Source: JACDQM01 sp044373315 (GTDB lineage: Bacteria > Pseudomonadota > Gammaproteobacteria > Burkholderiales > Burkholderiaceae_C). Taken from it: a DNA stretch of 64,000 nt. The DNA is taken from assembly GCF_044373315.1 (NCBI RefSeq), contig NZ_JBILQK010000006.1, positions 25,664 to 89,663 of the forward strand, given 5' to 3'. Numbering within the stretch: position 1 is the first letter of the stretch; the number at the start of each line of letters is the position of its first letter. Position numbers and translations under genes: made by a program. The notes beneath the pieces are model-generated. The model was not told where the DNA came from. It made no database searches and worked only from the letters and a program-made list of their open reading frames with translations. This document shows, in pieces, positions 27,563-37,435 of the stretch.

Positions 27563-28558
27563 TCAGTTCTTTACCCAGCTCAGCACAATTTTTCCAATGT
27601 GCTCGCCAGACTCCATCAGTGCATGCGCTTCGGCGGTGCGATCGGCCAGCAACTCGCGAAAGATGACCGGTCGAATGTCGCGAGACTCAAGCAAAGGCCA
27701 CACCTTTTCACGCAAAGCCTGCGCAATGCCAGCCTTGAACGCCACCGACCGCGGACGCAGTGTCGAACCACTGATCGTCAGGCGACGCCGCAGCAGTTGC
27801 CCGGCATCGAAGCCGGCCTGGCTGCCGCCCTGCACTGCGATAACTACGCAGCGCCCGTCATCTGCGAGGCACTCGATGTTGCGCGCCACGTAGCCACCCG
27901 CCACCATGTCGAGAATCACGTCGACGCCGCGGCCGTTGGTGGCTTGCTTGCATTCAGCGACGAAGTCCTGCTCGCGATAGTTGATCGCCACATCCGCACC
28001 CAGCCTCAAACAGGCTGCAGCCTTTTCGGCGCTACCCACCGTCACCAGGACGCGAGCGCCGAAAGCTTTGGCCAACTGAATCGCCGTGACCCCGATACCG
28101 CTGCTACCGCCGTGGATCAGGATGTTCTCGCCAGCACACAGGTGCGCGCGCTCAAACACATTGCTCCACACGGTGAAGTAGGTTTCAGGCAGGCTTGCTG
28201 CTTCGACCATGCTCCACCCCGCCGGCACGGGCAGACACTGCGCAACAGGTGCAGTGCAAAGCTCTGCGTAACCGCCGCCAGCCACCAAAGCGCACACCTT
28301 GTCGCCAAGCTGGAACCCAGCCGCAGCAAGCGAAGCATCGTCGCCGGCCACGATCCGCCCGGCCACTTCGAGGCCAGGCAGATCGCTTGCGCCGGCGGGA
28401 GGCGGGTAAGCCCCCTTGCGTTGAAGCACGTCAGGGCGATTGATGCCAAAAGCCTCAACCGCGATCAGGCACTCCCCGACGCCGGCTTGCGGGTCTGGGC
28501 GCTCAATTAGCTGCAGTACTTCAGGCGCACCGGGGCGCGTGATGGCAATCGCCTTCAT
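27563..28558 (-). CDS. NAD(P)H:quinone oxidoreductase, zinc-independent MDR family
   Basis: The 331-residue product has an MDR fold: a GroES-like N-terminal domain (GINRPDVLQRKGAYPPPAG near residue 35, then PGLEVAGRIVAGD) and a Rossmann domain with ILIHGGSSGIGVTAIQLAKAFGARV near 145. The structural and catalytic zinc cysteines are missing. This is the pattern of the QOR/PIG3 (TP53I3-like) group, which reduces quinones with NADPH. It lies 17 bp upstream of the tpiA start and 9 bp after pnp on the same strand. Confidence 0.9.
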   Translation of the reverse strand: MKAIAITRPGAPEVLQLIERPDPQAGVGECLIAVEAFGINRPDVLQRKGAYPPPAGASDLPGLEVAGRIVAGDDASLAAAGFQLGDKVCALVAGGGYAELCTAPVAQCLPVPAGWSMVEAASLPETYFTVWSNVFERAHLCAGENILIHGGSSGIGVTAIQLAKAFGARVLVTVGSAEKAAACLRLGADVAINYREQDFVAECKQATNGRGVDVILDMVAGGYVARNIECLADDGRCVVIAVQGGSQAGFDAGQLLRRRLTISGSTLRPRSVAFKAGIAQALREKVWPLLESRDIRPVIFRELLADRTAEAHALMESGEHIGKIVLSWVKN

Positions 28559-28567
28559 CGAAAGGCC

Positions 28568-30712
28568 TTACTCGGCAGCGCCCTCTTGTGCTGCCGGAGC
28601 AGCAGGCGTCGGCGCAGCATCACGGTCGATCAGTGCCTTCATCGACAGCTTGATGCGGCCCTTCTCATCGGTCTCCAGCACCTTGACCTTGACGATCTGG
28701 CCTTCGGTCAGGAAATCAGTGACCTTCTCGACACGCTGGTGAGCGATCTGGCTGATGTGCAGCAAACCATCCTTGCCGGGCAGCAGGTTGACCAGGGCAC
28801 CGAAGTCCAGGATCTTGGTGATCGGGCCTTCGTAGACCTTGCCGATCTCCACTTCCGCGGTGATCTCCTGAATGCGCTTCTTCGCGTACTCAGCCTTCTC
28901 GCCATCGGTCGAAGCGATCGTGATGGTGCCGTCTTCGCCGATGTCGATGGTGGTGCCGGTTTCTTCGGTCAGCGCACGGATGGTGGCGCCGCCCTTGCCG
29001 ATCACGTCGCGGATCTTCTCCGGGTTGATCTTCATCGTGTACAGGCGCGGCGCGAACTGCGACACCTCGGTGTTGGCCGTGCCCATGGCCTCGACCATCT
29101 TGCCGAGAATGTGCATGCGGGCTTCCTTGGCCTGAGCCAGCGCCACCTGCATGATTTCCTTGGTGATGCCCTGGATCTTGATGTCCATCTGCAGGGCGGT
29201 CACGCCAGCCGTCGTGCCGGCCACCTTGAAGTCCATGTCGCCCAGGTGATCTTCGTCACCCAGGATGTCCGTCAGCACGGCGAAGCGGTTGCCGTCCTTG
29301 ATCAGGCCCATGGCGATGCCGGCCACGTGGGCCTTCATCGGCACGCCGGCGTCCATCAGCGCGAGGCAGCCGCCGCAGACCGAAGCCATCGACGAGGAGC
29401 CATTGGACTCGGTGATTTCCGAGACCACGCGCAGCGAGTACGGGAAGTCTTCCTTGCTCGGCAGCGCGGCAACCAGCGCACGCTTGGCCAGGCGGCCGTG
29501 GCCGATTTCGCGACGCTTCGGGCTGCCGACACGACCCGTCTCGCCAGTAGCGAAGGGAGGCATGTTGTAGTGCAGCATGAAACGGTCTTCGAACTCGCCG
29601 GCCAGCGCATCGATGCGCTGAGCGTCGCGGTCCGTGCCCAGGGTCGCAACGACCAGCGCCTGGGTTTCGCCACGGGTGAACAGCGCGGAGCCGTGGGTGC
29701 GCGGCAGCACGCCGTTGCGGATTTCGATGGGGCGCACGGTGCGAGTGTCGCGGCCGTCGATGCGCGGCTCACCGGCCAGGATCTGGCTGCGCACGATGCG
29801 AGCCTCGATCTCGAACAGCAGACCATCGACCTCGACGCCGTCGAACTCCGCACCCTCAGCCTTCAGTGTTTCCTTGACCTTGGCATAAGCCTCGCGGCAC
29901 GCTTGCGTGCGAGCCTGCTTCGAGCGGATCTGGTAGGCCGCGCGCAATGCGCCTTCGGCCAGCTCAGTGACCTTGGCGATGAAGGGCTCATTCTTGGCCG
30001 GAGCTTTCCAGTCCCACACCGGCTTGCCGGCGTCACGCACCAGCTCATGGATGGCGTTGATGGCGATGTTGCCCTGCTCATGGCCGAACACCACGGCGCC
30101 CAGCATCAACTCTTCGCTCAGCTGGTCGGCCTCGGACTCGACCATCAGCACGGCGGACTCGGTGCCGGCAACGACCAGATCCATCTTCGAGTTGAGCAGC
30201 TCGGTCTTGCCCGGGTTCAGCACGTACTCGCCGTTGACGTAGCCCACGCGCGCAGCGCCGATCGGGCCATTGAACGGGATGCCGGAGATGGACAAGGCAG
30301 CCGAGGTACCAATCATCGCAGCGATGTCAGCCTGAACTTCCGGGTTCAGCGACAGCACATGGATGACCACCTGCACTTCGTTGAAGAAGCCCTCGGGGAA
30401 CAGCGGGCGAATCGGGCGGTCGATCAGGCGGCTGGTCAGTGTCTCCAGTTCGCTGGGGCGACCTTCGCGCTTGAAGAAACTGCCAGGGATCTTGCCGGCG
30501 GCGTAGGTCTTTTCGAGGTAATCAACAGTCAGTGGGAAAAAGTCCTGACCAGGCTTGGCCTCGCTCTTTGCCACAACAGTCGCCAGCACCACGGTGCCTT
30601 CGATATCGACGATGACGGCACCACTCGACTGGCGAGCGACTTCACCCGTCTCCAGCGTCACGCTGTGCTGACCCCATTGGAAGGTCTTGGTGACTTTGTT
30701 GAACATGCTCAT
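28568..30712 (-). CDS. pnp: Polyribonucleotide nucleotidyltransferase (PNPase)
   Basis: This 714-residue 3'-5' phosphorolytic exonuclease is a core part of the RNA degradosome. It has two RNase PH domains (first with FFPLTVDYLEKTYAAGKIPGSF near residue 70; second with RTHGSALFTRGETQALV near 385 and SDILGDEDHLGDMDFKVAGT-like sequence near 490). A KH domain (VIGKGGATIRALTEETGT near 565) and an S1 domain (GKVYEGPITKILDFGALVNLL near 630) follow. Start MSMFNKVTKTFQWG is preceded by a purine-rich AGAGAGGAAAG ribosome site. It follows rpsO, as in many bacteria. Confidence 0.97.
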   Translation of the reverse strand: MSMFNKVTKTFQWGQHSVTLETGEVARQSSGAVIVDIEGTVVLATVVAKSEAKPGQDFFPLTVDYLEKTYAAGKIPGSFFKREGRPSELETLTSRLIDRPIRPLFPEGFFNEVQVVIHVLSLNPEVQADIAAMIGTSAALSISGIPFNGPIGAARVGYVNGEYVLNPGKTELLNSKMDLVVAGTESAVLMVESEADQLSEELMLGAVVFGHEQGNIAINAIHELVRDAGKPVWDWKAPAKNEPFIAKVTELAEGALRAAYQIRSKQARTQACREAYAKVKETLKAEGAEFDGVEVDGLLFEIEARIVRSQILAGEPRIDGRDTRTVRPIEIRNGVLPRTHGSALFTRGETQALVVATLGTDRDAQRIDALAGEFEDRFMLHYNMPPFATGETGRVGSPKRREIGHGRLAKRALVAALPSKEDFPYSLRVVSEITESNGSSSMASVCGGCLALMDAGVPMKAHVAGIAMGLIKDGNRFAVLTDILGDEDHLGDMDFKVAGTTAGVTALQMDIKIQGITKEIMQVALAQAKEARMHILGKMVEAMGTANTEVSQFAPRLYTMKINPEKIRDVIGKGGATIRALTEETGTTIDIGEDGTITIASTDGEKAEYAKKRIQEITAEVEIGKVYEGPITKILDFGALVNLLPGKDGLLHISQIAHQRVEKVTDFLTEGQIVKVKVLETDEKGRIKLSMKALIDRDAAPTPAAPAAQEGAAE

Positions 30713-30787
30713 GTTCTTTCCTCTCTTCGTTACGGCCGCTTGCGGTGCGGCGCATGACCGGGAGTGGGACTGGGTTTGGCGGTTTGC

Positions 30788-30825
30788 CATTCCAGCAAGA
30801 CTCAGCGATGAACCTTGCTGGAATG
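30788..30825 (-). promoter_or_regulatory. Hairpin in the pnp leader, candidate RNase III processing site
   Basis: Perfect 12-bp arms CATTCCAGCAAG and CTTGCTGGAATG enclose a 14-nt loop, 76 bp upstream of the pnp start. In E. coli the pnp leader forms long hairpins cut by RNase III, followed by PNPase autoregulation. Position and stem length fit the same role here. This is inference by analogy. Confidence 0.55.
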
Positions 30826-30874
30826 ACATAGCAGCGCCACGTCAGTTCAACCCCTATCGAATCGTCAAAGCACA

Positions 30875-30910
30875 AAGAGCCTGTGCTGGCTTGCGTCCAG
30901 ACAGGCTCTT
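30875..30910 (-). terminator. Rho-independent terminator after rpsO
   Basis: On the minus strand the arms AAGAGCCTGT and ACAGGCTCTT, with an inner CTGG/CCAG pairing, form a strong hairpin beginning 17 bp after the rpsO stop. A T-containing tail (TTGTGCTTTG) follows. It probably ends rpsO transcripts partly while letting some polymerase read into pnp. Confidence 0.75.
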
Positions 30911-30926
30911 CATGCGCATGGGTGCC

Positions 30927-31196
30927 TTACTTACGCAGGCCCAGCTTCTGGATCAGCGCCGTATAGCGGGCAGCGTCCTTGGACTTCAGGTAAGCCAGCA
31001 GGCTCTTGCGGGTGTTGACCATCTTCAGCAGACCGCGACGGCCATGGTGGTCCTTGGCGTGGGTCTTGAAGTGGGGGGTCAGCTCGTTGATGCGGGCGGT
31101 CAGCAGGGCCACTTGGACTTCCGGGGATCCGGTGTCGTTGGCGCTGCGAGCGTTAGCCTTGACGATTTCTGCCTTGTTCAGATCGGCGACTGCCAT
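30927..31196 (-). CDS. rpsO: 30S ribosomal protein S15
   Basis: This 89-residue protein matches S15 in length and sequence, with TGSPEVQVALLTARINELTPHFKTHAKDHHGRRGLLKMV covering the 16S rRNA binding helices. It binds the central domain of 16S rRNA early in 30S assembly. Start at MAVADLNKAEIV. A few in-frame codons upstream (from 31244) are not conserved. The gene heads the rpsO-pnp pair. Confidence 0.97.
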   Translation of the reverse strand: MAVADLNKAEIVKANARSANDTGSPEVQVALLTARINELTPHFKTHAKDHHGRRGLLKMVNTRKSLLAYLKSKDAARYTALIQKLGLRK

Positions 31197-31394
31197 GATG
31201 CGTTCCTTGATATCGGGAATCCGCTGGGCAGCGCACGGCAACACGGCCGGCCTGGCTCACAGACGGTTTCCTAGGTTTTAACTTGCGGTCACGGGTGAAA
31301 CCGACCCATGCCGTGCCTTCTCCTGCGCCTCGTGCAGCACCGCCAGGGCACTACCGAAACACAGAAGCCGCAGATTATAGACCAAGGCCCGGGA

Positions 31395-32699
31395 TCAGTT
31401 CAGGTCCGCAGGACGCTCCATCTTGCACGAATGGGGCTGCTCGGCCTTCTGGGCGTCGACGAAGCGAACCGTTCGGAAACCATAGCCTGAGCCCTCGTTG
31501 TCAAAGCGGACGCCGGGGCTGCCGACTCGTTTCATCATGGTGACGTACAGGGGCTGGATGAACTGATGATCAGCGGCGCGCATGGTTCCCTGGTGCACCC
31601 CACCCAAGGTCTTGCCATCGAACTTCATGCCTTCCATCGCACGGGCTACAGCTGCCGGCTCTGCACTGCGGGCCTTTTCGATGCCGGCAACGAGCACCTC
31701 CACCATGGCCTGCATGCGGGCGTGGACATAGTCGTCCTCGGGTTTGGGAAAGCGCTCGCGGAACGCAGCGTAGAAGCGATCCGAGCTGGGCGTGCCAACG
31801 TTGGGGTGCCATTCAGCCACGGCCACCACGCGATCGATGCCGCTATCGCCCAGCGCGGCGGGCACACCCAGTGCATTGCCATAGAAGGTGTAGAAGCGCG
31901 CGTCGACGCCAACCTCCTTGGCCGCCTTGATCAGCAGCGTCAGGTCATTGCCCCAGTTGCCGGTCAGAACGGCCTGCGCACCGCTGGCCTTGATCTTGGT
32001 GGCATAGGGAATGAAGTCCTTCACGCGTCCGACCGGATGCAACTCGTCGCCTACGATCTGCACATCTGGGCGCTTGGAGGCAATCATCTCCCGGCCCTTC
32101 TTCAGCACATGTTGGCCGAAGCTGTAGTCCTGGCCGATCAGGTATACGCGCTGTACCGAGCTGTCGTTCGCCAGTTGATCTGTCAATGCAGCCAAGCGCA
32201 TATCGGAATGGGCATCGAAGCGAAAGTGCCAGAAGCTGCACTTCTCGTTCGTCAGAGAAGGATCAACGGCTGAATAGTTCAAGAAGAGGGCGCGACGTTG
32301 CGGCTCGCGCTCGTTGTGTTTGTTCAAGGCATCGATCAAGGCGGCCGCCGTGGCCGAACTGTTGCCCTGCAGCACGAAGGTCACGCGCTGGTCAATGGCT
32401 GCCCTCAGCATCGATAGCGCTTCTTCTGTCGCGCCCTTGCTGTCGAAGCGCGCGAGGCTGAGCGGCCTTGCACCGCCCGGCAGCTTGACGCCGCCGCGCG
32501 CATTGACGCGCTCAACCGCCCAGACCAGATTGCGGTGGACCGCCTCCCCCGCATTGCCGAACGGGCCGGACAGGCCTTCGATCATGCCGAGCCTGATGGG
32601 TTCCGGCGCGGCTTGTGCAAGCGTCGTGCAAAGCATCGCTGCAGCAGCGGCCAGCGATTGAATCCAGGTGCGGCGGGAAAGAGAAAAAGTCTGAGTCAT
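31395..32699 (-). CDS. ABC transporter substrate-binding protein (branched-chain amino acid type)
   Basis: This 434-residue periplasmic type 1 binding protein starts with a probable Tat signal (SLSRRTWIQSLAAAAAML, cleavage after AQA). The mature start APEPIRLGMIEGLSGPFGNAG and the later RVYLIGQDYSFGQHVLKKG and AVLTGNWGNDLTLLIKAA segments are typical of the LivK/HAAT family. No permease or ATPase genes are adjacent, so its partners are elsewhere or it works as an orphan receptor. Ligand cannot be deduced. A promoter is likely in the 114 bp between it and the tsaD end. Confidence 0.9.
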   Translation of the reverse strand: MTQTFSLSRRTWIQSLAAAAAMLCTTLAQAAPEPIRLGMIEGLSGPFGNAGEAVHRNLVWAVERVNARGGVKLPGGARPLSLARFDSKGATEEALSMLRAAIDQRVTFVLQGNSSATAAALIDALNKHNEREPQRRALFLNYSAVDPSLTNEKCSFWHFRFDAHSDMRLAALTDQLANDSSVQRVYLIGQDYSFGQHVLKKGREMIASKRPDVQIVGDELHPVGRVKDFIPYATKIKASGAQAVLTGNWGNDLTLLIKAAKEVGVDARFYTFYGNALGVPAALGDSGIDRVVAVAEWHPNVGTPSSDRFYAAFRERFPKPEDDYVHARMQAMVEVLVAGIEKARSAEPAAVARAMEGMKFDGKTLGGVHQGTMRAADHQFIQPLYVTMMKRVGSPGVRFDNEGSGYGFRTVRFVDAQKAEQPHSCKMERPADLN

Positions 32700-32813
32700 C
32701 TCAAAGTCGGTTGTTGATCCATCTTGAAAGCAGTCCGCGCGCGGTGCGAGTGTCGTGAGTCTGCAGAGACTGGGTTGGGTGACCTGCCCGAGTCGCGCTC
32801 AAGCGAGCCCAGC

Positions 32814-33854
32814 TCAAACCGCACCAAGATCCCAGCGCGGCCGGATCGCGAAGCTGCCATCGGTGTGTGGCCGAGCGAAGCCACGTTGCAGGCGCAGCGC
32901 GGCAGCCATCGCGATCATTGCACCGTTGTCGGTGCACAACTGCAGTTCTGGGTAGTGCACGCGCACCGCGCGTTTGGCGCAGGCGGCATTGAGTTGCTCG
33001 CGCAGCAAAGCATTGGCGCCGACGCCTCCGGCCACCACCAGGCGCTTCAGTCCGGTTTCCTTGAGCGCCAGCATCGACTTCTTCACCAGCACTTCAACGA
33101 TGGCGGCCTGCGTGGCTGCAGCCAGATCTGCACGCTGCTGCTCGCTCGGAGCTGCACCAAGCTTTTTCACCTGTGTCAGCACGGCCGTCTTCAGTCCGGC
33201 GAAGCTGAAATCGGGCTTGCCACTGTGCAGCAGCGGCCGCGGCAACTCGAAGGCCCGGGCATCACCTTGCTGCGCCAGCTTCGCGAGGTGCGGTCCGCCG
33301 GGATAAGGCAGGCCCAGCAGCTTCGCGCTCTTGTCAAAGGCTTCGCCGGCCGCGTCGTCGATGGTCTCACCCAGAATCTCGTACTGACCGACATCGTCAA
33401 CCCGCATCAGCTGCGTGTGTCCGCCGGACACCAGCAGCGCGACAAAGGGGAACTCCGGCGGGTCAGCCGACAGGAAGGGAGACAGCAAGTGCCCCTCCAG
33501 ATGATGAATCGGCAGGCTGGGCTTGCCGAGGGCTGCGGCCAGCGCAACCGCCACGCCGGCACCCACCAGCAAGGCACCCGCCAGTCCAGGGCCTTGCGTA
33601 TAGGCCACCATATCCACATCCTCGAGCGTCAGGCCCGATTGCGCCAGCACTTCGCGCGTCAGCGGCAGCACGCGGCGGATGTGGTCACGCGACGCCAACT
33701 CCGGCACCACCCCACCATAGGCCTGATGCATGGCAATCTGGCTATGCAAGGCCTCACCCAGCAGCTTGGGCACGCCCTGCCCGCCCCCGGGCACTTCAAC
33801 CAGCGCCACGCCGGTCTCGTCACAGGACGACTCGAAACCCAGGACCCGCAACAT
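32814..33854 (-). CDS. tsaD: tRNA N6-adenosine threonylcarbamoyltransferase
   Basis: This 346-residue ASKHA-fold enzyme transfers the threonylcarbamoyl group to A37 of ANN-decoding tRNAs together with TsaB, TsaE and TsaC. The N-terminal phosphate loop VLGFESSCDETGVALVE, the metal-binding HHLEGH near residue 110, and PLLVSGGHTQLM-type sequence (here ALLVSGGHTQLM) are present. LVVAGGVGANALLR lies near 275. It starts 3 bp after fdx, so it is probably transcribed as the last gene of the isc operon. Confidence 0.96.
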   Translation of the reverse strand: MLRVLGFESSCDETGVALVEVPGGGQGVPKLLGEALHSQIAMHQAYGGVVPELASRDHIRRVLPLTREVLAQSGLTLEDVDMVAYTQGPGLAGALLVGAGVAVALAAALGKPSLPIHHLEGHLLSPFLSADPPEFPFVALLVSGGHTQLMRVDDVGQYEILGETIDDAAGEAFDKSAKLLGLPYPGGPHLAKLAQQGDARAFELPRPLLHSGKPDFSFAGLKTAVLTQVKKLGAAPSEQQRADLAAATQAAIVEVLVKKSMLALKETGLKRLVVAGGVGANALLREQLNAACAKRAVRVHYPELQLCTDNGAMIAMAAALRLQRGFARPHTDGSFAIRPRWDLGAV

Positions 33855-33857
33855 GCG

Positions 33858-34196
33858 TCAGTTCTTCTCGCGCGCGTGGTTGATCGAGTACTTGGGTATC
33901 TCGATCGTCACATCCGCCTGCCCGAGGATGGCTTGACAGCTCAGGCGCGAGTCCGGCTCCAGACCCCAGGCGCGATCGAGCATGTCCTCTTCGCCCTCTT
34001 CCATCTCTGACAGGGTCCGGCCACCCTCGCGAACGATCACGTGACAGGTCGTGCAGGCGCACACCATGTCGCATGCATGCTCAACTTCGACGCCGTTGTC
34101 GAGCAGCGCTTCGCAGATCGAGGTACCGGCCGGCGCGTTGACTTGCCGGCCATCGGGACAGTACTCGGCGTGGGGAAGAATCTTGATGGTTGGCAT
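33858..34196 (-). CDS. fdx: ISC-type 2Fe-2S ferredoxin
   Basis: This 112-residue adrenodoxin-like ferredoxin has cluster ligands in EHACDMVCACTTCHVIV near residue 42 (C-x5-C-x2-C when aligned) and the fourth cysteine in SRLSCQAIL near 87. It supplies electrons for Fe-S cluster assembly on IscU. It follows hscA by 13 bp. No iscX gene lies between it and tsaD, which distinguishes this operon from that of E. coli. Confidence 0.96.
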   Translation of the reverse strand: MPTIKILPHAEYCPDGRQVNAPAGTSICEALLDNGVEVEHACDMVCACTTCHVIVREGGRTLSEMEEGEEDMLDRAWGLEPDSRLSCQAILGQADVTIEIPKYSINHAREKN

Positions 34197-34209
34197 AGGG
34201 CTATTCCAG

Positions 34210-36078
<1,869 letters not shown>

Positions 36079-36082
36079 CTTT

Positions 36083-36601
36083 TTATTGTCCCAGCGCGTC
36101 GAGGCGCTTATCTATGTCGGCCCGGAAGCGGGCGACGAACATCAGGGCTCGGACCTGCTCCGCCGCGGCCCTTGCGTCATCGGCCTGATCCAGCAAGCGC
36201 GCGGTTTCCGCCATCAACGCTTGCTCGCGGGCTGCAACCTCGTCATCCAACGCCTGCACCGCAGTCGCGTCGGCAGCATCGTCAAGCGCTTCCCGCCAGG
36301 CCATCTGCTCCATCAGGAACTGGGTCGGCATGCGGGTGTTGTCTTCCACGTGCAGTGGCGCGCCGCGTAACTCGCAGAGATAGGCGGCGCGCTTGAGTGG
36401 GTCACGCAGGCGCTGATGCGCCTCATTGACACGTAGGGCCCATTGCATGGATTGACGCTGGGCTGCCGCCCCTTCGGTAGCGAACTTGTCGGGATGCACC
36501 TTGGCGGCCAAGGCCTTCCAGCGTGCCTCGATTTCGGCGCGATCCTGTGCCTGGCGCTGGGGCAGGCCAAAGAGGCTGAAGTCGTCGTCGTCAAGTCTCA
36601 T
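36083..36601 (-). CDS. hscB: Co-chaperone HscB (J-domain protein)
   Basis: This 172-residue protein has an N-terminal J domain with the HPD motif in AAKVHPDKFATEG near residue 33, and a C-terminal three-helix domain that binds IscU. DDFSLFGLPQ at the N-terminus is typical. The last 70 residues are helical and end KRLDALGQ. It stimulates HscA ATPase. The gap from iscA is 75 bp, longer than other gaps in this operon. Confidence 0.96.
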   Translation of the reverse strand: MRLDDDDFSLFGLPQRQAQDRAEIEARWKALAAKVHPDKFATEGAAAQRQSMQWALRVNEAHQRLRDPLKRAAYLCELRGAPLHVEDNTRMPTQFLMEQMAWREALDDAADATAVQALDDEVAAREQALMAETARLLDQADDARAAAEQVRALMFVARFRADIDKRLDALGQ

Positions 36602-36676
36602 GCGAGGCGATCGAAGATCGTAAAAAGCAAAGGCGCGGCCAGTAAGCCGCGCCGTCGGTTTCGAAGGGGGCTGACC

Positions 36677-37000
36677 TTAGACGCGGAAGGACTCGCCGCA
36701 ACCGCAGCGGTCTTTCTCGCGCGGATTCCTGAACTTGAAGCCTTCGTTGAGTCCTTCACGCACGAAGTCAAGCTCCGTGCCATCCAGATACGGCAGGCTC
36801 TTGGGGTCGATCAGGATCTTGATGCCATGGCCCTCGAAGATCACATCTTCCGGAGCCACGTCGTCGGCATACTCAAGCTTGTAGGCTAGGCCCGAGCAAC
36901 CCGTGGTCTTCACGCCCAGGCGCACCCCCACGCCCTTGCCGCGCTTGGCGATGTAGCGCGTCACGTGCCGCGCAGCCGCTTCTGTCAAGGTCACTGACAT
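36677..37000 (-). CDS. iscA: Iron-sulfur cluster assembly protein IscA
   Basis: This 107-residue A-type carrier has the three conserved cysteines in KTTGCSGLAY near residue 35 and the C-terminal CGCGESF. Length equals that of E. coli IscA. It delivers clusters to target apoproteins. Start at MSVTLTEAAARHV, 16 bp after iscU. The in-frame extension upstream overlaps iscU and was rejected. Confidence 0.96.
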   Translation of the reverse strand: MSVTLTEAAARHVTRYIAKRGKGVGVRLGVKTTGCSGLAYKLEYADDVAPEDVIFEGHGIKILIDPKSLPYLDGTELDFVREGLNEGFKFRNPREKDRCGCGESFRV

Positions 37001-37016
37001 CCGTGCGCCCTCTTCC

Positions 37017-37403
37017 TTACTGCGTGTGCTTGGCGCGGTAGTCGTCCACCGCAGCCTTAATGGCATCCTCAGCCAGGATGGAGCAGTGGATCTTCACCGG
37101 CGGCAAGGCCAGCTCTTCGGCAATCTGTGTGTTCTTGATCTCGAGCGCCTGGTCCAGGCTCTTGCCCTTGACCCACTCGGTCACCAGCGAGCTCGACGCA
37201 ATCGCAGAGCCGCAGCCGTAGGTCTTGAACTTGGCGTCCTCGATCAGGCCGGTCGCGGGATTGACCTTGATCTGCAGCTTCATCACGTCGCCACAAGCCG
37301 GTGCCCCGACCATGCCGGTGCCGACGCTGTCGTCACCCTTGTCGAAAGCGCCGACGTTGCGGGGGTTTTCGTAGTGGTCAACGACCTTTTCGCTGTATGC
37401 CAT
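37017..37403 (-). CDS. iscU: Fe-S cluster scaffold protein IscU
   Basis: This 128-residue scaffold has three cluster cysteines in GAPACGDVM, KTYGCGSAIASSS and KIHCSILAEDAI. The HscA recognition motif LPPVK lies directly before the third cysteine. It assembles 2Fe-2S and 4Fe-4S clusters from sulfur supplied by IscS. The gap to iscS is 32 bp. Confidence 0.97.
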   Translation of the reverse strand: MAYSEKVVDHYENPRNVGAFDKGDDSVGTGMVGAPACGDVMKLQIKVNPATGLIEDAKFKTYGCGSAIASSSLVTEWVKGKSLDQALEIKNTQIAEELALPPVKIHCSILAEDAIKAAVDDYRAKHTQ

Positions 37404-37435
37404 GGTGTTCTTCTCCTAACGACGGGGTTGACCGC

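Noticed and set aside
28586..30757. A 723-codon plus-strand frame opposite pnp
   Set aside because: The product is low-complexity and matches nothing, while the minus-strand frame encodes all PNPase domains.
33855..33857. iscX expected at the end of the isc operon
   Set aside because: Only 3 bp separate fdx from tsaD, so iscX is absent rather than unannotated.
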